Under the pieces are notes generated by a model that saw only the letters and a program-made list of their open reading frames with translations, did not search any database and had not been told where the DNA came from. The position numbers were made by a program, and so were the translations under genes. DNA of 44,226 bases, from NCBI GenBank assembly GCA_029975415.1, contig JARKPE010000127.1, positions 1-44,226 of the forward strand, in the 5' to 3' direction. This DNA is from Dysgonamonadaceae bacterium. GTDB lineage: Bacteria; Bacteroidota; Bacteroidia; Bacteroidales; Dysgonomonadaceae. Of the stretch, positions 31,725 through 41,269 are shown piece by piece; position 1 is the stretch's first letter; every line of letters starts with the position of its first letter.

Positions 31725-31952
31725 CAAAAAAGAAAGAAGTTACGTTTGTCCTGAAATCGAAATAGAACTTAGCACAGATATTTTACAAATAAAAAATATA
31801 AACCATTAAGGAATTAAGAATATTAAGGAAATGAAAAGTATGAACATTTAATGGCCGATTCGAAAACTTAATGTCATCTTAATTTCTTCATGTTTCAGAA
31901 AAAATAATCTGAAGTAGTAAGAAACAGGTATTTCACATTTCGAATTAAATTT

Positions 31953-32306
31953 TCATGCAATAATCGTAATTTCGGCAGCTTCCATTTCACCATTAACAGG
32001 TGGTGACATTTTGGCAAGCCGTATTTCGACGGTTTCGATTTCCGGAAAATGTTTTTTTATTTGCTCTATAATTCGATAGGCTACATGTTCGATAAGTTTG
32101 GAAGGAATTTCTATTTCATGCCTCACGATGTCATACACGGCCGAATAATTCACCGTATCTTCCAACGAATCGGAAAGGCAAGCTTTTGAAACATCCACTT
32201 CGAGCTTCAGATCAACCCGAAACTCGTTTCCCGTCTTTTTTTCTTGCGCATACACGCCATGATAGGCATGAAATTGCATGTTTTTTAGTTCAATATACGT
32301 TTTCAT
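31953..32306 (-). CDS. folB: Dihydroneopterin aldolase
   Basis: A 117-residue FolB that converts dihydroneopterin to 6-hydroxymethyl-dihydropterin and glycolaldehyde in folate synthesis. The start region has the family motif MQFHAYHGVYAQEKKTGNEF, and RLAKMSPPV near residue 100 contains the catalytic lysine. It is a single gene; a TATATTTG -7 box lies at 32332-32339. About 225 bases without a gene separate it from lptB. Confidence 0.96.
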   Translation of the reverse strand: MKTYIELKNMQFHAYHGVYAQEKKTGNEFRVDLKLEVDVSKACLSDSLEDTVNYSAVYDIVRHEIEIPSKLIEHVAYRIIEQIKKHFPEIETVEIRLAKMSPPVNGEMEAAEITIIA

Positions 32307-32331
32307 TCGCGAAAAATAATGGTTTTGCCTT

Positions 32332-32339
32332 CAAATATA
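32332..32339 (-). promoter_or_regulatory. -7 element of folB
   Basis: Minus-strand TATATTTG, about 26 bases before the folB ATG. A -33 box is not evident. Confidence 0.5.
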
Positions 32340-32437
32340 GACAAAATATTGCGACTAGCTACTTCGATCGAAATTAGTGTTTAACAAATGAACAAAAGCA
32401 TCAAAACATTCGTTTGATTGCATAAGTAAGGAAAGAT

Positions 32438-33313
32438 ATGAAAACTAAAAACATACAGTTCATTCTCGATCCGCCGGAAACACATTGGGTGGGCAATGGC
32501 TTTAAAGTCCACAATTTCATTCCGGGTGTGCCAGAATTGAGTATGCAAGCAATGGATCCTTTCATCCTGCTCGATTACAATGCGCCCATGCACGTTTCTC
32601 CGTCCGATACGCCCAAAGGAGTCGGTCCTCATCCCCATCGGGGATTCGAAACGGTAACGATTGCTTACAAAGGTCGAGTGGAACATCACGACAGCAACGG
32701 TGGGGGCGGCATTATCGGCGAAGGCGATGTGCAATGGATGACTGCTGCAGGCGGCATTTTGCACAAAGAATTCCACGAAAAGGAGTGGAGCAAACAAGGC
32801 GGTACATTTCAGATGGTGCAGTTGTGGATAAATCTTCCTGCAAAAGACAAAATGGGTCAGCCCAAATATCAGGCTATTCCACGTTCTACTATGGGACGTT
32901 TTGAATTGCCCGATCAGGGCGGATATATCGAAATAATTGCAGGCGAGTATAATGGCGTTAAAGGACCTGCATCGACACATTCGCCCATTCACCTGATGAA
33001 CGCACGGTTCAACCAAGGCGGAAAAGCCGAATTCACGTTCCCCGCCGGTTATCACACTGCAATGATTGTAATAGAAGGTCGGGTAAAAGTAAACGATGAA
33101 GTTGCATCGGCCGATCAATTCGTAAAGTTCGAGGACGAAGGCGAATCTTTTACACTGGAAGCTTCCGAAAATGCCGTCGCATTGGTTATGAGCGGGCAAC
33201 CGCTTCATGAACCCATTGCCGCCTACGGACCATTCGTGATGAATACTCGCCAGGAAATCGTTCAGGCTTTCGATGATTTTAATCGGGGAAAGTTCGGTTA
33301 TCTTGAGGAATGA
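32438..33313 (+). CDS. Pirin family protein
   Basis: A 291-residue bicupin of the pirin family. The metal-binding histidines are visible in VGPHPHRGFETVTIAYKG and VEHHDSNGG, with Glu in the following strand. Some pirins act as quercetin 2,3-dioxygenases; others regulate transcription or metabolism. Which applies here is unknown. A C-terminal pirin domain ends with FDDFNRGKFGYLEE. After the stop a purine-rich repeat tract (33316-33385) begins at once. Confidence 0.93.
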   Translation: MKTKNIQFILDPPETHWVGNGFKVHNFIPGVPELSMQAMDPFILLDYNAPMHVSPSDTPKGVGPHPHRGFETVTIAYKGRVEHHDSNGGGGIIGEGDVQWMTAAGGILHKEFHEKEWSKQGGTFQMVQLWINLPAKDKMGQPKYQAIPRSTMGRFELPDQGGYIEIIAGEYNGVKGPASTHSPIHLMNARFNQGGKAEFTFPAGYHTAMIVIEGRVKVNDEVASADQFVKFEDEGESFTLEASENAVALVMSGQPLHEPIAAYGPFVMNTRQEIVQAFDDFNRGKFGYLEE

Positions 33314-33315
33314 AT

Positions 33316-33385
33316 GGAAGTTTGAGGTTAGGGGTTGGAGGTTGGAAAAGTCAGTAAAAAGTTGAAAGTTGAAAGAAAGGAATTA
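33316..33385. repeat. Purine-rich short repeats after the pirin gene
   Basis: Degenerate heptamers such as GAGGTTA, GGGTTGG, AGGTTGG and GTTGAAA follow each other. They begin three bases after the stop codon, as in the hut operon repeats. Confidence 0.55.
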
Positions 33386-33463
33386 TGAGAATATCAACAA
33401 CTCAACTTGACAAACTTTCAAACTTTATAAACTTTCATCATCCAAAGTATCGCTGAAAGTGCG

Positions 33464-33471
33464 TATATTTG
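33464..33471 (+). promoter_or_regulatory. -7 element of the aminopeptidase P gene
   Basis: TATATTTG, 29 bases before ATG 33501. A -33 box is not clear. Confidence 0.5.
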
Positions 33472-33500
33472 TTTATTCAAAATCACAAAAAATCGACTAA

Positions 33501-35294
33501 ATGAAAACGAATCAAATTCCCGAAAGACTTTCTGCTATGCGAAAGTATATGGAAGACCACAATTTGGACGTGTTTATCGTTCCGAGTACCGACCCTCATT
33601 TGAGCGAATATCCTCCCAAAGCATGGGAATCGCGTAAATGGATCACCGGATTTACCGGATCGGCCGGCACTGCTGCAATTTCGAAAAATCAGGCAGGATT
33701 GTGGACCGATTCGCGTTACTTTCTGCAAGCTGCCGATCAACTGAACGGAACGGGATTTGATCTGTATAAAATGGGCGTTGCAGGCACTACCGACCTCATC
33801 GATTGGGTGATCGATCAAGCCGGCAACAACGGCACGGTAGGCATCGACGGGATGGTGTATGCCTCCTCGGAAGCCAACACTCTCAAAGAAAAACTTTCTG
33901 CAAAGGGAATAAAATTCGAAACCGGACTGAATCCTTTCGACACGATATGGACAGACAGACCTGCAATTCCCAAAAATCCCATTTTCACCTTGCCGGAGAA
34001 TATTTCGGGCGAAACAACCCGACACAAAATTGACCGCATCATTGCCGAACTCAACAAATGCGATGCCGACGGCATTATTATCGCAGCATTGGATGCCGTA
34101 GCATGGACATTCAATATCCGCGGCAACGACGTCGATTTCAATCCGGTAGCTGTGGCGTACGGCTATGTTTCGAAAAACGAATCCATTCTGTTTATCGATC
34201 CCGACAAACTTACGGAAAAAGTATCGAACGAGCTGAAAGCCCAAGGCGTGAAACTCGCAGGATATAACGATATTTTCCCTTATGTTAAAGGACTTTCTGC
34301 TTCTACCAAACTTTGCATCACCGGCAGCAAAATAAATTATGCGCTCCGACAAGCTATTCCTTCGGACTGCAAGGTGATCGATGTTCCCATTTCGCCCATC
34401 GACAAAATGAAGAGCATGAAAAACCCGACCGAACTGCAAGGTTTTCGCAATGCCATGATTAGAGACGGCGTTGCGCTGGTACGCTTCTATCGATGGATGG
34501 AAAAAGCTCTTGCCAACGGCGAACTCGACGAGCTGACGATTGCCGAAAAATTGCGCGAATATCGTTCGAAACAAGATAAATATGTAGGCGAAAGTTTCAA
34601 CACGATTGCCGGTTATGCCGGACATGGCGCTATCGTGCACTACAGTGCTACTGAAGCCAGCAATGTGAAAGTGGAACGCAAAGGATTGCTCCTCATCGAT
34701 TCGGGCGCTCAGTTTATGGACGGCACTACCGACATCACACGCACGTGGGCTGTGGGAGAAACCACCAAACAAATGCGCATCGATTATACCAATGTGTTGA
34801 AAGGTCATATCGCTCTCGCAACGGCTATTTTTCCGCAAGGAACACGCGGTTCGCAGCTCGATGTTTTGGCTCGTAAACCTATTTGGGACACCTGTAAAAC
34901 TTATTGGCACGGGACAGGGCACGGCATCGGCCATTTCCTCAACGTGCACGAAGGGCCGCAGAATATCCGCCTCGAAGAGAATCCGACTACGCTCGAAGTA
35001 GGAATGGTTACTTCGAATGAACCTGGCGTTTATCTTGCCAACGAATACGGAATCCGCACCGAAAACCTGATCGTGACGCAAGAATACAAAAAAACCGAAG
35101 ATTTCGGAACATTTTATCATTTCGAAACCATCACGTTATGCCCCATCGACACGACTCCCATCGAAAAGGATTTGCTGACCGATGACGAAGTGAATTGGCT
35201 CAACCATTACCATGCAATGGTGTACGAAAAACTTGCGCCGCACCTCGATGAGGAAGAAAAAGCGTGGTTGAGAAACAAAACAAAAGCAATATAA
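33501..35294 (+). CDS. Aminopeptidase P family protein (Xaa-Pro aminopeptidase)
   Basis: A 597-residue M24B metallopeptidase expected to release an N-terminal residue next to proline. It is of the long, three-domain kind (two creatinase-like N-terminal domains, then the pita-bread catalytic domain). Metal ligands are visible: Asp in LLLIDSGAQFMDGTTDITRT (two), His in WHGTGHGIGHFLNVHEGP, Glu in MVTSNEPGVYLANEYG and Glu in IRTENLIV. The M24 C-terminal extension (LTDDEVNWLNHYHAMVYEKL) is complete. There is no signal peptide, so it is cytoplasmic. Confidence 0.96.
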   Translation: MKTNQIPERLSAMRKYMEDHNLDVFIVPSTDPHLSEYPPKAWESRKWITGFTGSAGTAAISKNQAGLWTDSRYFLQAADQLNGTGFDLYKMGVAGTTDLIDWVIDQAGNNGTVGIDGMVYASSEANTLKEKLSAKGIKFETGLNPFDTIWTDRPAIPKNPIFTLPENISGETTRHKIDRIIAELNKCDADGIIIAALDAVAWTFNIRGNDVDFNPVAVAYGYVSKNESILFIDPDKLTEKVSNELKAQGVKLAGYNDIFPYVKGLSASTKLCITGSKINYALRQAIPSDCKVIDVPISPIDKMKSMKNPTELQGFRNAMIRDGVALVRFYRWMEKALANGELDELTIAEKLREYRSKQDKYVGESFNTIAGYAGHGAIVHYSATEASNVKVERKGLLLIDSGAQFMDGTTDITRTWAVGETTKQMRIDYTNVLKGHIALATAIFPQGTRGSQLDVLARKPIWDTCKTYWHGTGHGIGHFLNVHEGPQNIRLEENPTTLEVGMVTSNEPGVYLANEYGIRTENLIVTQEYKKTEDFGTFYHFETITLCPIDTTPIEKDLLTDDEVNWLNHYHAMVYEKLAPHLDEEEKAWLRNKTKAI

Positions 35295-35310
35295 AATACG
35301 AACTCGACTT

Positions 35311-35340
35311 AAAAGGTTACACGTTGGTTGCAACCTTTTA
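35311..35340 (+). terminator. Possible terminator after the aminopeptidase P gene
   Basis: AAAAGGTT (35311-35318) pairs with AACCTTTT (35332-35339). The T-run is part of the stem and the loop is 13 bases, so strength is uncertain. Confidence 0.5.
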
Positions 35341-35373
35341 TATCAATAATGCAATAAACAAGAAAAAAATCTC

Positions 35374-35901
35374 ATGGCTCTTATAAAATCGGTTCGGGGA
35401 TTCACCCCTGAAATTGGAGAAAACACCTACTTGGCCGACAATGCAACGGTGATAGGGGATGTGGTTATCGGCAAAGATTGCAGCATCTGGTTTAACGCTG
35501 TGCTGCGAGGTGACGTTAATTCCATTCGCATTGGCGATCGCGTAAATATACAGGATGGAACAGTCATTCACACGCTTTATCAAAAATCGGTATCCATCAT
35601 CGGCAACGATGTTTCCATCGGACACAATGTGGTGGTTCACGGTGCGGAAATCAAGGACGGTGCACTGATTGGCATGGGAGCTATTGTGCTCGATCATGCC
35701 GTGGTGGGCGAAGGCGCCATCATTGCTGCCGGCGCGGTAGTGCTCAGTGGCACACAAGTAGAACCGGGCAGCATTTATGCCGGAGTTCCCGCAAAATTTG
35801 TCAAGAAAGTCGATCCGGAACAAGCTAAGGAAATGAACCAAAAAATCGCTGCAAATTATCTGATGTATTCAAGTTGGTTTAAGGATCAAGATAATCAGTA
35901 A
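35374..35901 (+). CDS. Gamma-class carbonic anhydrase family protein
   Basis: A 175-residue left-handed beta-helix protein with hexapeptide repeats. The three metal histidines expected of gamma carbonic anhydrases are present in GTVIHTLYQ, SIGHNVVVHGA (two). The usual Arg and Asp of the active site (LRGDVNSIRIG, NIQDGT) are also there. It belongs to the YrdA/PaaY-like subgroup, many of whose members have weak or unproven CO2 hydration activity. Confidence 0.92.
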   Translation: MALIKSVRGFTPEIGENTYLADNATVIGDVVIGKDCSIWFNAVLRGDVNSIRIGDRVNIQDGTVIHTLYQKSVSIIGNDVSIGHNVVVHGAEIKDGALIGMGAIVLDHAVVGEGAIIAAGAVVLSGTQVEPGSIYAGVPAKFVKKVDPEQAKEMNQKIAANYLMYSSWFKDQDNQ

Positions 35902-36087
35902 ACTATTTTTCTTGCTTTCTTTCAGAAGGATTATGAATTTTAATGGGGTGTAATCAAATAAATTACATCTCCATGCGGAGAATGATTGTTAATTAATACC
36001 CATTTTTGAATACTCCGCTCTCTTCATAGGACTCATTGATTGCCGGATATTTATTGCATTTTTCAGTTTTCTAAAAAAACAGTTGGC

Positions 36088-37515
36088 ATGATAACATTGA
36101 TGATCGCAATTTTTGTTTTAGGTTATCTGATGATAGCTTTCGAACACCCGCTGCGTATAAATAAAGCGAGTACGGCACTCTTTATAGGAACGATTCTCTG
36201 GATTATTTATCTGTACATTGCTCCGGAAGTTATTCCGCTGGTTTCGGCCGATCAATTTGCCCATTTTATTCACACCCATCCCGAAATACAATCGCAACCG
36301 TATTTGCAACAGGCACGCGATTTCGTGATCAACGAGCAGATGATAGAAACGTTGGGCGACATCTCCGAAACATTGTTGTTTTTGATGGCCGCAATGACCA
36401 TTGTGGAGCTCATTGACGTTCACGGAGGGTTTATGTATATAACGGATTTGATCACTACACGCAATAAAAGACTGCTGCTGTGGTTGATCGGGTTCATCAC
36501 TTTTTTCATGTCGAGCATCCTCGATAACTTGACAACCACCATCGTGATGATTATGCTTGTCAAACGTCTCGTTCCCGATCGTCACGATCGATTGATTTAC
36601 GGAAGCATCATTGTGATTGCCGCTAACAGTGGAGGAGCATGGTCGCCAATCGGAGACGTAACGACCATCATGTTGTGGGTAGAAGGAGCCATAACAACTA
36701 AAGTTATTCCTCAATTGTTTTTCCCGAGTTTGATTTCGATGATACTGCCAATAAGTATCGCTCAATTTATGCTGAAAGGAAAAATAAAAGTCAACGCATC
36801 AATGGGTGTGAATGACGAAAATTCTGTACTGTTAAGGCATCTGAGTACATCCGATCGCGTGGGCATTTTAATTTTTGGCATTTTGATATTAATCACAGCC
36901 CCAATCTTTAAAACCATTACACATCTTCCTCCGTTTGTATGGTTGTTGCTCGGTGTAAGTATGATGTGGATATATACGGAAGTGATCTACAATCACAAAA
37001 AAGATATTGAAGAAAACATCAAACAAAGATTGGATAAGGTTATCGGAAAGCTCGATTTTACCACACTCCTGTTCTTTTTGGGAATTCTGATGGCGGTAGA
37101 TGCTTTGCAAAGTGCAGGGATATTAAACAGCATCTCGCAGATCATGTCCGAAAATATGCCAAATGTCTATTCTCAAGCATTCAGCATCGGATTATTATCC
37201 GCCGTCATCGACAATGTTCCTCTCGTTGCGGCTGCCATCGGGATGTATCCGGTAATTGACCCTGCACTTGTGCAAAACTTTTCCGATTCGGGCTTTATGC
37301 AGAATTTTATTGTAGATGGTGTTTTTTGGCATTTTCTTGCCTATTGTGCAGGTGTTGGGGGAAGCATATTGATCATCGGCTCGGCGGCCGGCGTGGTGTT
37401 TATGGGTCTCGAAAGAGTTTCCTTCGGATGGTATCTCAAACGAATTTCTTTTTTGGCGTTGTTGGGCTATCTGGGTGGAGCCGCTTTTTATATTTTGCAA
37501 AATAATTTTTTCTGA
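36088..37515 (+). CDS. nhaD: NhaD-type Na+/H+ antiporter
   Basis: A 475-residue inner-membrane protein with at least eleven hydrophobic helices, of the NhaD family within the ion transporter superfamily. Family features: MITLMIAIFVLGYLMIAFEHPLRINKAS at the N-terminus, SSILDNLTTTIVMIMLVKRL, and AANSGGAWSPIGDVTTIMLWVEG with the conserved discontinuous-helix residues. A second helix break lies in AVIDNVPLVAAAIGMYP. It exports Na+ (or Li+) in exchange for protons. The track start 36040 was moved to ATG 36088, which fits the family N-terminus. Confidence 0.95.
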   Translation: MITLMIAIFVLGYLMIAFEHPLRINKASTALFIGTILWIIYLYIAPEVIPLVSADQFAHFIHTHPEIQSQPYLQQARDFVINEQMIETLGDISETLLFLMAAMTIVELIDVHGGFMYITDLITTRNKRLLLWLIGFITFFMSSILDNLTTTIVMIMLVKRLVPDRHDRLIYGSIIVIAANSGGAWSPIGDVTTIMLWVEGAITTKVIPQLFFPSLISMILPISIAQFMLKGKIKVNASMGVNDENSVLLRHLSTSDRVGILIFGILILITAPIFKTITHLPPFVWLLLGVSMMWIYTEVIYNHKKDIEENIKQRLDKVIGKLDFTTLLFFLGILMAVDALQSAGILNSISQIMSENMPNVYSQAFSIGLLSAVIDNVPLVAAAIGMYPVIDPALVQNFSDSGFMQNFIVDGVFWHFLAYCAGVGGSILIIGSAAGVVFMGLERVSFGWYLKRISFLALLGYLGGAAFYILQNNFF

Positions 37516-37606
37516 CTTTATAATTGCCGAATTACGAGATAATATCTTCTGAAAATCATCACTGAAAGAGTAATACAGAGAAGGAAAACAATCGAAAATC
37601 AAAAGA

Positions 37607-39001
37607 ATGGCTTGGTCAAAGAAACAACTTTCGACACTACTTGTGGTTGTCGTTACTTCATTCATGGGAACTTTTCTGGTTTCCTCCATCAACATTTCTC
37701 TTCCCGCAATCGAAAAAAGTTTTGAACTGAATGCTGTTGCTTTGAGTTGGGTCGTCACGGCTTTCATTCTGGCGAGCGCCATGATCCTGCTGCCGGCAGG
37801 CAAATGGGGAGACGTATCGGGAAATGCCCGATTATTTAAGATCGGACTGATCATTTTTACAATTGCGTCCGTTTTTTGCGCTGTTGCACCGAACGCAACG
37901 TGGCTTATCGTCGCACGGTTCGTTCAGGGAATCGGATCAGCATTTTCCAACACTACGGGACAGGCAATTCTGGTTTCGATTTTCCCCTTGAAACAGCGCG
38001 GACAAGTCATCGGATTCAATGTCGCATCTGTGTACACCGGATTAGCGTTAGGACCTCTCATTGGCGGTTTCTTCACACAACATATCGGTTGGCCTTCCAT
38101 TTTCTGGATTGCTGCACTATTGGGCATATTGGCAACGATCATTGCCTTTATGTTTTTAGAAAAGGAACACCTCAACAAAGCGGGAGCAAAAAATATCGAT
38201 TATCGCGGTACTGTATTTTATATGATCGGACTTCCCGCACTTGTTTACGGTTCGTCGGTTATTCCTTCACCCACCGGATGGACACTTATCGTGACCGGAA
38301 TATTATTGCTGATCATCTTTTGGCTATCCGAAAGTCGGGCGGCAAATCCGATGTTCGATACAAAACTCTTTACGCATAACCGGCTCTTTGCCTTCTCAAA
38401 TATTGCCTCGCTCATCAATTACACGGCCACCTTTGCTATCGTCTTCTTTTTGAGTCTCTATCTGCAAAAAATAAAGGGACTCGCCCCACAGGATGCCGGC
38501 ATGATCATCATCGCCCAACCGCTCATGATGGCAATCTTTTCGCCCATCGTGGGAAAATGGTCAGACAAGATTCAACCCCGATATTTTGCCACATTGGGAA
38601 TGACGATGTGCACTATGGGATTAGCTGCATTTGCTTTTTTGAATGAAAATACGCCTTTGTGGCTCATTTTTAGTATTTTGGTTTGGGTAGGATTGGGATT
38701 CGGCCTGTTTTCGTCACCCAATACCAATACCATTATGAGTTCGGTAGGAAAAACACAATATGGTCAAGCATCCGGCACAGCAGCCTCCATGCGAATGATC
38801 GGGCAAATATTCAGCATGTCCATCGCCACGCTGTTTTTTGCAATTCTTTTCGGTGGCGAAGCTGTTAGCGAAGTGAGTGTTCCTACCTTTCTATCGGCTG
38901 TCCGGTGGGGATTTACCACATTTGCCTTCATCGGATTAGTGGGAATTTATTTCTCTACGGCTCGCGGTGATCTGAACAGGGGAAGCGAAACGGAGAGATA
39001 A
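37607..39001 (+). CDS. MFS drug exporter of the DHA2 type
   Basis: A 464-residue major facilitator, with about fourteen hydrophobic segments as in EmrB/QacA-like (DHA2) exporters. Typical points are the N-terminal SFMGTFLVSSINISLPAIEKSF, LSWVVTAFILASAMILLPAGKWGD and the motif-C-like FNVASVYTGLALGPLIGGF. Substrate is unknown. It follows nhaD by 91 nt on the same strand and may be cotranscribed. It converges with the glycosyltransferase operon. Confidence 0.92.
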   Translation: MAWSKKQLSTLLVVVVTSFMGTFLVSSINISLPAIEKSFELNAVALSWVVTAFILASAMILLPAGKWGDVSGNARLFKIGLIIFTIASVFCAVAPNATWLIVARFVQGIGSAFSNTTGQAILVSIFPLKQRGQVIGFNVASVYTGLALGPLIGGFFTQHIGWPSIFWIAALLGILATIIAFMFLEKEHLNKAGAKNIDYRGTVFYMIGLPALVYGSSVIPSPTGWTLIVTGILLLIIFWLSESRAANPMFDTKLFTHNRLFAFSNIASLINYTATFAIVFFLSLYLQKIKGLAPQDAGMIIIAQPLMMAIFSPIVGKWSDKIQPRYFATLGMTMCTMGLAAFAFLNENTPLWLIFSILVWVGLGFGLFSSPNTNTIMSSVGKTQYGQASGTAASMRMIGQIFSMSIATLFFAILFGGEAVSEVSVPTFLSAVRWGFTTFAFIGLVGIYFSTARGDLNRGSETER

Positions 39002-39051
39002 TTAATTGTCCGACTTGAAAAAGATAAACGAAAAGATTATAACTGTATTTA

Positions 39052-40218
39052 TCATTTATCGATGAATCGGTTGAAAATCTCGACGTAGCCCTCCGTCATG
39101 ATTTTCCACGAGAAATGCTGTCGGGTAAATTCCTTTCCTTGTTCCGACAAGGTTTGCAGTGCGTCCTCATCGCTTAACAATTCGTGAATTTTATTAATCC
39201 AGGCACTTGCATCGCCTGCCGGGAGAAGAGAACCATTTTTGCCGTCCACTACGGCATCCGTAATGCCGTCGATGGCCGACGCCAATACATACGTTCCACG
39301 CATGCTTGCTTCGAGTGCCACCAAGCCGAATCCTTCCACATCACCGGGAATAGAGAGATTCGGCATGACAAAAAGATCGGCTAACGACAATAACTGCATG
39401 AGATCTTCGCCGGATACTTTACCCAAATGGTAAGCGTTTTTCCGTTTACCCAGTTGTTCGATTACCTCGATACGATCGGTGGAAAACCCCAACAATAAAT
39501 GTAATTTATAAGCAATCTTACCCGGTATCATCTTTAAAAGTCTTTCGAATACGGTTTGTTCTTTTTTTAACGGACCAATCATCAGAAACAGGATATCTTC
39601 ATCGAGATGGGGTATTACGTTTTTTAGAAACCAGGAAAAACCTTTTCGTTTTACGGGACGACCGGTAGAAACAATTACCCGTTTGTTGCAAACATCGATT
39701 CCATAATCGTTTTGCAATTTATCGACAATGGTCGGATCGAATGGAATATCGGCCAAATGATGATCGACGCCATTGTTGACGGTGAAAGTGGTTGTAGTAT
39801 CAAATCCTCGTCGGAGGCATTCTTGACGCGTGAATTCGCTCACACAAACAGCTCCACTATATTTGCCAAGTCGGGGAACTAATTGTTTCTGAAAGAACGT
39901 TAAGGGATAGGTGATATCAAGTCCGTGATACGTAACTATAACCGGTATGTTGGTGAATCTTTGCAACCAAAGTGATGCAACACCCATTGACCCATCATTG
40001 AGATGAATGAGTTGAATGTTCGGATAGTTCCTCAACATATTTCGTACACGACGAGGCAACCTGAAAAACCACCATACTTTATTTTCGTCGCCTTTATAAG
40101 CAAGAATATGAACGCTATAGAATGCCGACAATCCCCTGATTAACTCATAACTTTGAGTTTCCATTCCCCCGACAAACGGCGGATATTTGTGTGTGATACA
40201 CAGTACTTCTTTCTGCAT
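39052..40218 (-). CDS. Glycosyltransferase family 4 protein
   Basis: A 388-residue GT-B enzyme. The N-terminal acceptor domain starts EVLCITHKYPPFVGGMETQSYEL; the donor-binding part has VIVSTGRPVKRKGFSWFLK and the GT4 motif DVEGFGLVALEASMRG (E-x7-E) near residue 307. Retaining transfer of a sugar from a nucleotide donor is expected. It is the last of three genes in the operon and begins directly after the stop of the flippase-like gene (TAA then ATG with no gap). The acceptor is unknown; see the neighbours. Confidence 0.93.
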   Translation of the reverse strand: MQKEVLCITHKYPPFVGGMETQSYELIRGLSAFYSVHILAYKGDENKVWWFFRLPRRVRNMLRNYPNIQLIHLNDGSMGVASLWLQRFTNIPVIVTYHGLDITYPLTFFQKQLVPRLGKYSGAVCVSEFTRQECLRRGFDTTTTFTVNNGVDHHLADIPFDPTIVDKLQNDYGIDVCNKRVIVSTGRPVKRKGFSWFLKNVIPHLDEDILFLMIGPLKKEQTVFERLLKMIPGKIAYKLHLLLGFSTDRIEVIEQLGKRKNAYHLGKVSGEDLMQLLSLADLFVMPNLSIPGDVEGFGLVALEASMRGTYVLASAIDGITDAVVDGKNGSLLPAGDASAWINKIHELLSDEDALQTLSEQGKEFTRQHFSWKIMTEGYVEIFNRFIDK

Positions 40219-41226
40219 TTATGCCGTTTTGTAGGATTTTTTGGTGATGATGATCAGGAAAACACCTGCCATTGCCAACCAGAACAATTGTCGTGAACGC
40301 CGCACGAGCGAGACGATCAACCATATTTCGTTGCTGTTGATCCCGATTACATCGAGCAATACTTTATTGCCATATTCCTCTACCCCGAGTTGACCGGGAA
40401 TGATCGTTCCGAGCGATTTAAAAATAATAACGCCCATTTCCACCGAAACGGCGTCGATGAACGACACTTCCATGCCCAACGTTTTCAAAACAATAAAAAA
40501 TTCGAGCGCTCCCAACATCCAGTGCAAAGCAATTAAAACGAAAGCGAGGGTAAATTTTGATTTGTTTGTTCTGAAATAACGGGCAGCAATGGTATTGGTT
40601 TCATAACACGATTCCACAATTTTGGGAGTAAGGAATGTCCATTTGGTTTTCTTGCGAATCTTCTCCACGGTTTTGCCGAAATACAGCTTTTCATCAAGAA
40701 AATACTTTGCTAAGAATAAACACAACGCCACCGCCATGACAATCATCACAAACAAAATAAATTGGTCTTTGTCTCCGAACTTTCCAAAAGTCAGGTAGAT
40801 GATCGAAACCGTCATCAATAAAATAGTAGAGAACAAGTTGATCATCCGCATCAACAAAATCGAACTCACACCGTTTTCGGTCGGCAATCCCGATTTTGAC
40901 AGAAATGAGATTTTGAACGTATCGCCGGCTATGATGCTTGTCGGGTTAAACACCCCAAGCATTTCTCCGACATGCCTGACGACAAAAACTTCGCCAATGG
41001 AAGTTTTTGTCCTTTCCTCGCCCATACATAACATCCATCCTATGGCCGAAAGAAGATAGGCAATGAATGAGGTAATAATGACCAGCACAAACATGGCCGG
41101 CGTTTCATGCAGATAGGTCTGTAAGGAATGGAAATCAATTTCGGAGATAAAGCGAGCAATCAGTAATAAAACCGATAGCAATAAAATGCCGATAATGTAT
41201 TTCCAGTATTTCTTTATCCTTGTCAT
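40219..41226 (-). CDS. Flippase-like / LPG synthase TM-region membrane protein
   Basis: A 335-residue polytopic protein with about eight helices, of the lysylphosphatidylglycerol-synthase transmembrane-region (UPF0104 / AglD-like) family. A family feature is the central GEVFVVRHVGEMLGVFNPTSIIAGDTFK and the later VEMGVIIFKSLGTIIPGQLGVEEYG. Such proteins are found with glycosyltransferases and are thought to move lipid-linked substrates; the exact activity is unproven. It is placed between two GT4 genes, with 43 nt to the upstream one, suggesting one glycolipid pathway. Confidence 0.88.
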   Translation of the reverse strand: MTRIKKYWKYIIGILLLSVLLLIARFISEIDFHSLQTYLHETPAMFVLVIITSFIAYLLSAIGWMLCMGEERTKTSIGEVFVVRHVGEMLGVFNPTSIIAGDTFKISFLSKSGLPTENGVSSILLMRMINLFSTILLMTVSIIYLTFGKFGDKDQFILFVMIVMAVALCLFLAKYFLDEKLYFGKTVEKIRKKTKWTFLTPKIVESCYETNTIAARYFRTNKSKFTLAFVLIALHWMLGALEFFIVLKTLGMEVSFIDAVSVEMGVIIFKSLGTIIPGQLGVEEYGNKVLLDVIGINSNEIWLIVSLVRRSRQLFWLAMAGVFLIIITKKSYKTA

Positions 41227-41269
41227 TCTGTTCTGTTAGAAGATAGTTATCCGCATCCATGCGACTGTC

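Noticed and set aside
32381-33208. 275-residue minus-strand ORF opposite pirin
   Set aside because: It is the antisense shadow of a clear pirin gene; Phe/His/Cys-rich composition is typical of a shadow frame.
33483-35120. 545-residue minus-strand ORF opposite aminopeptidase P
   Set aside because: It is antisense to a complete M24B peptidase and has no family features; a long shadow due to codon bias.
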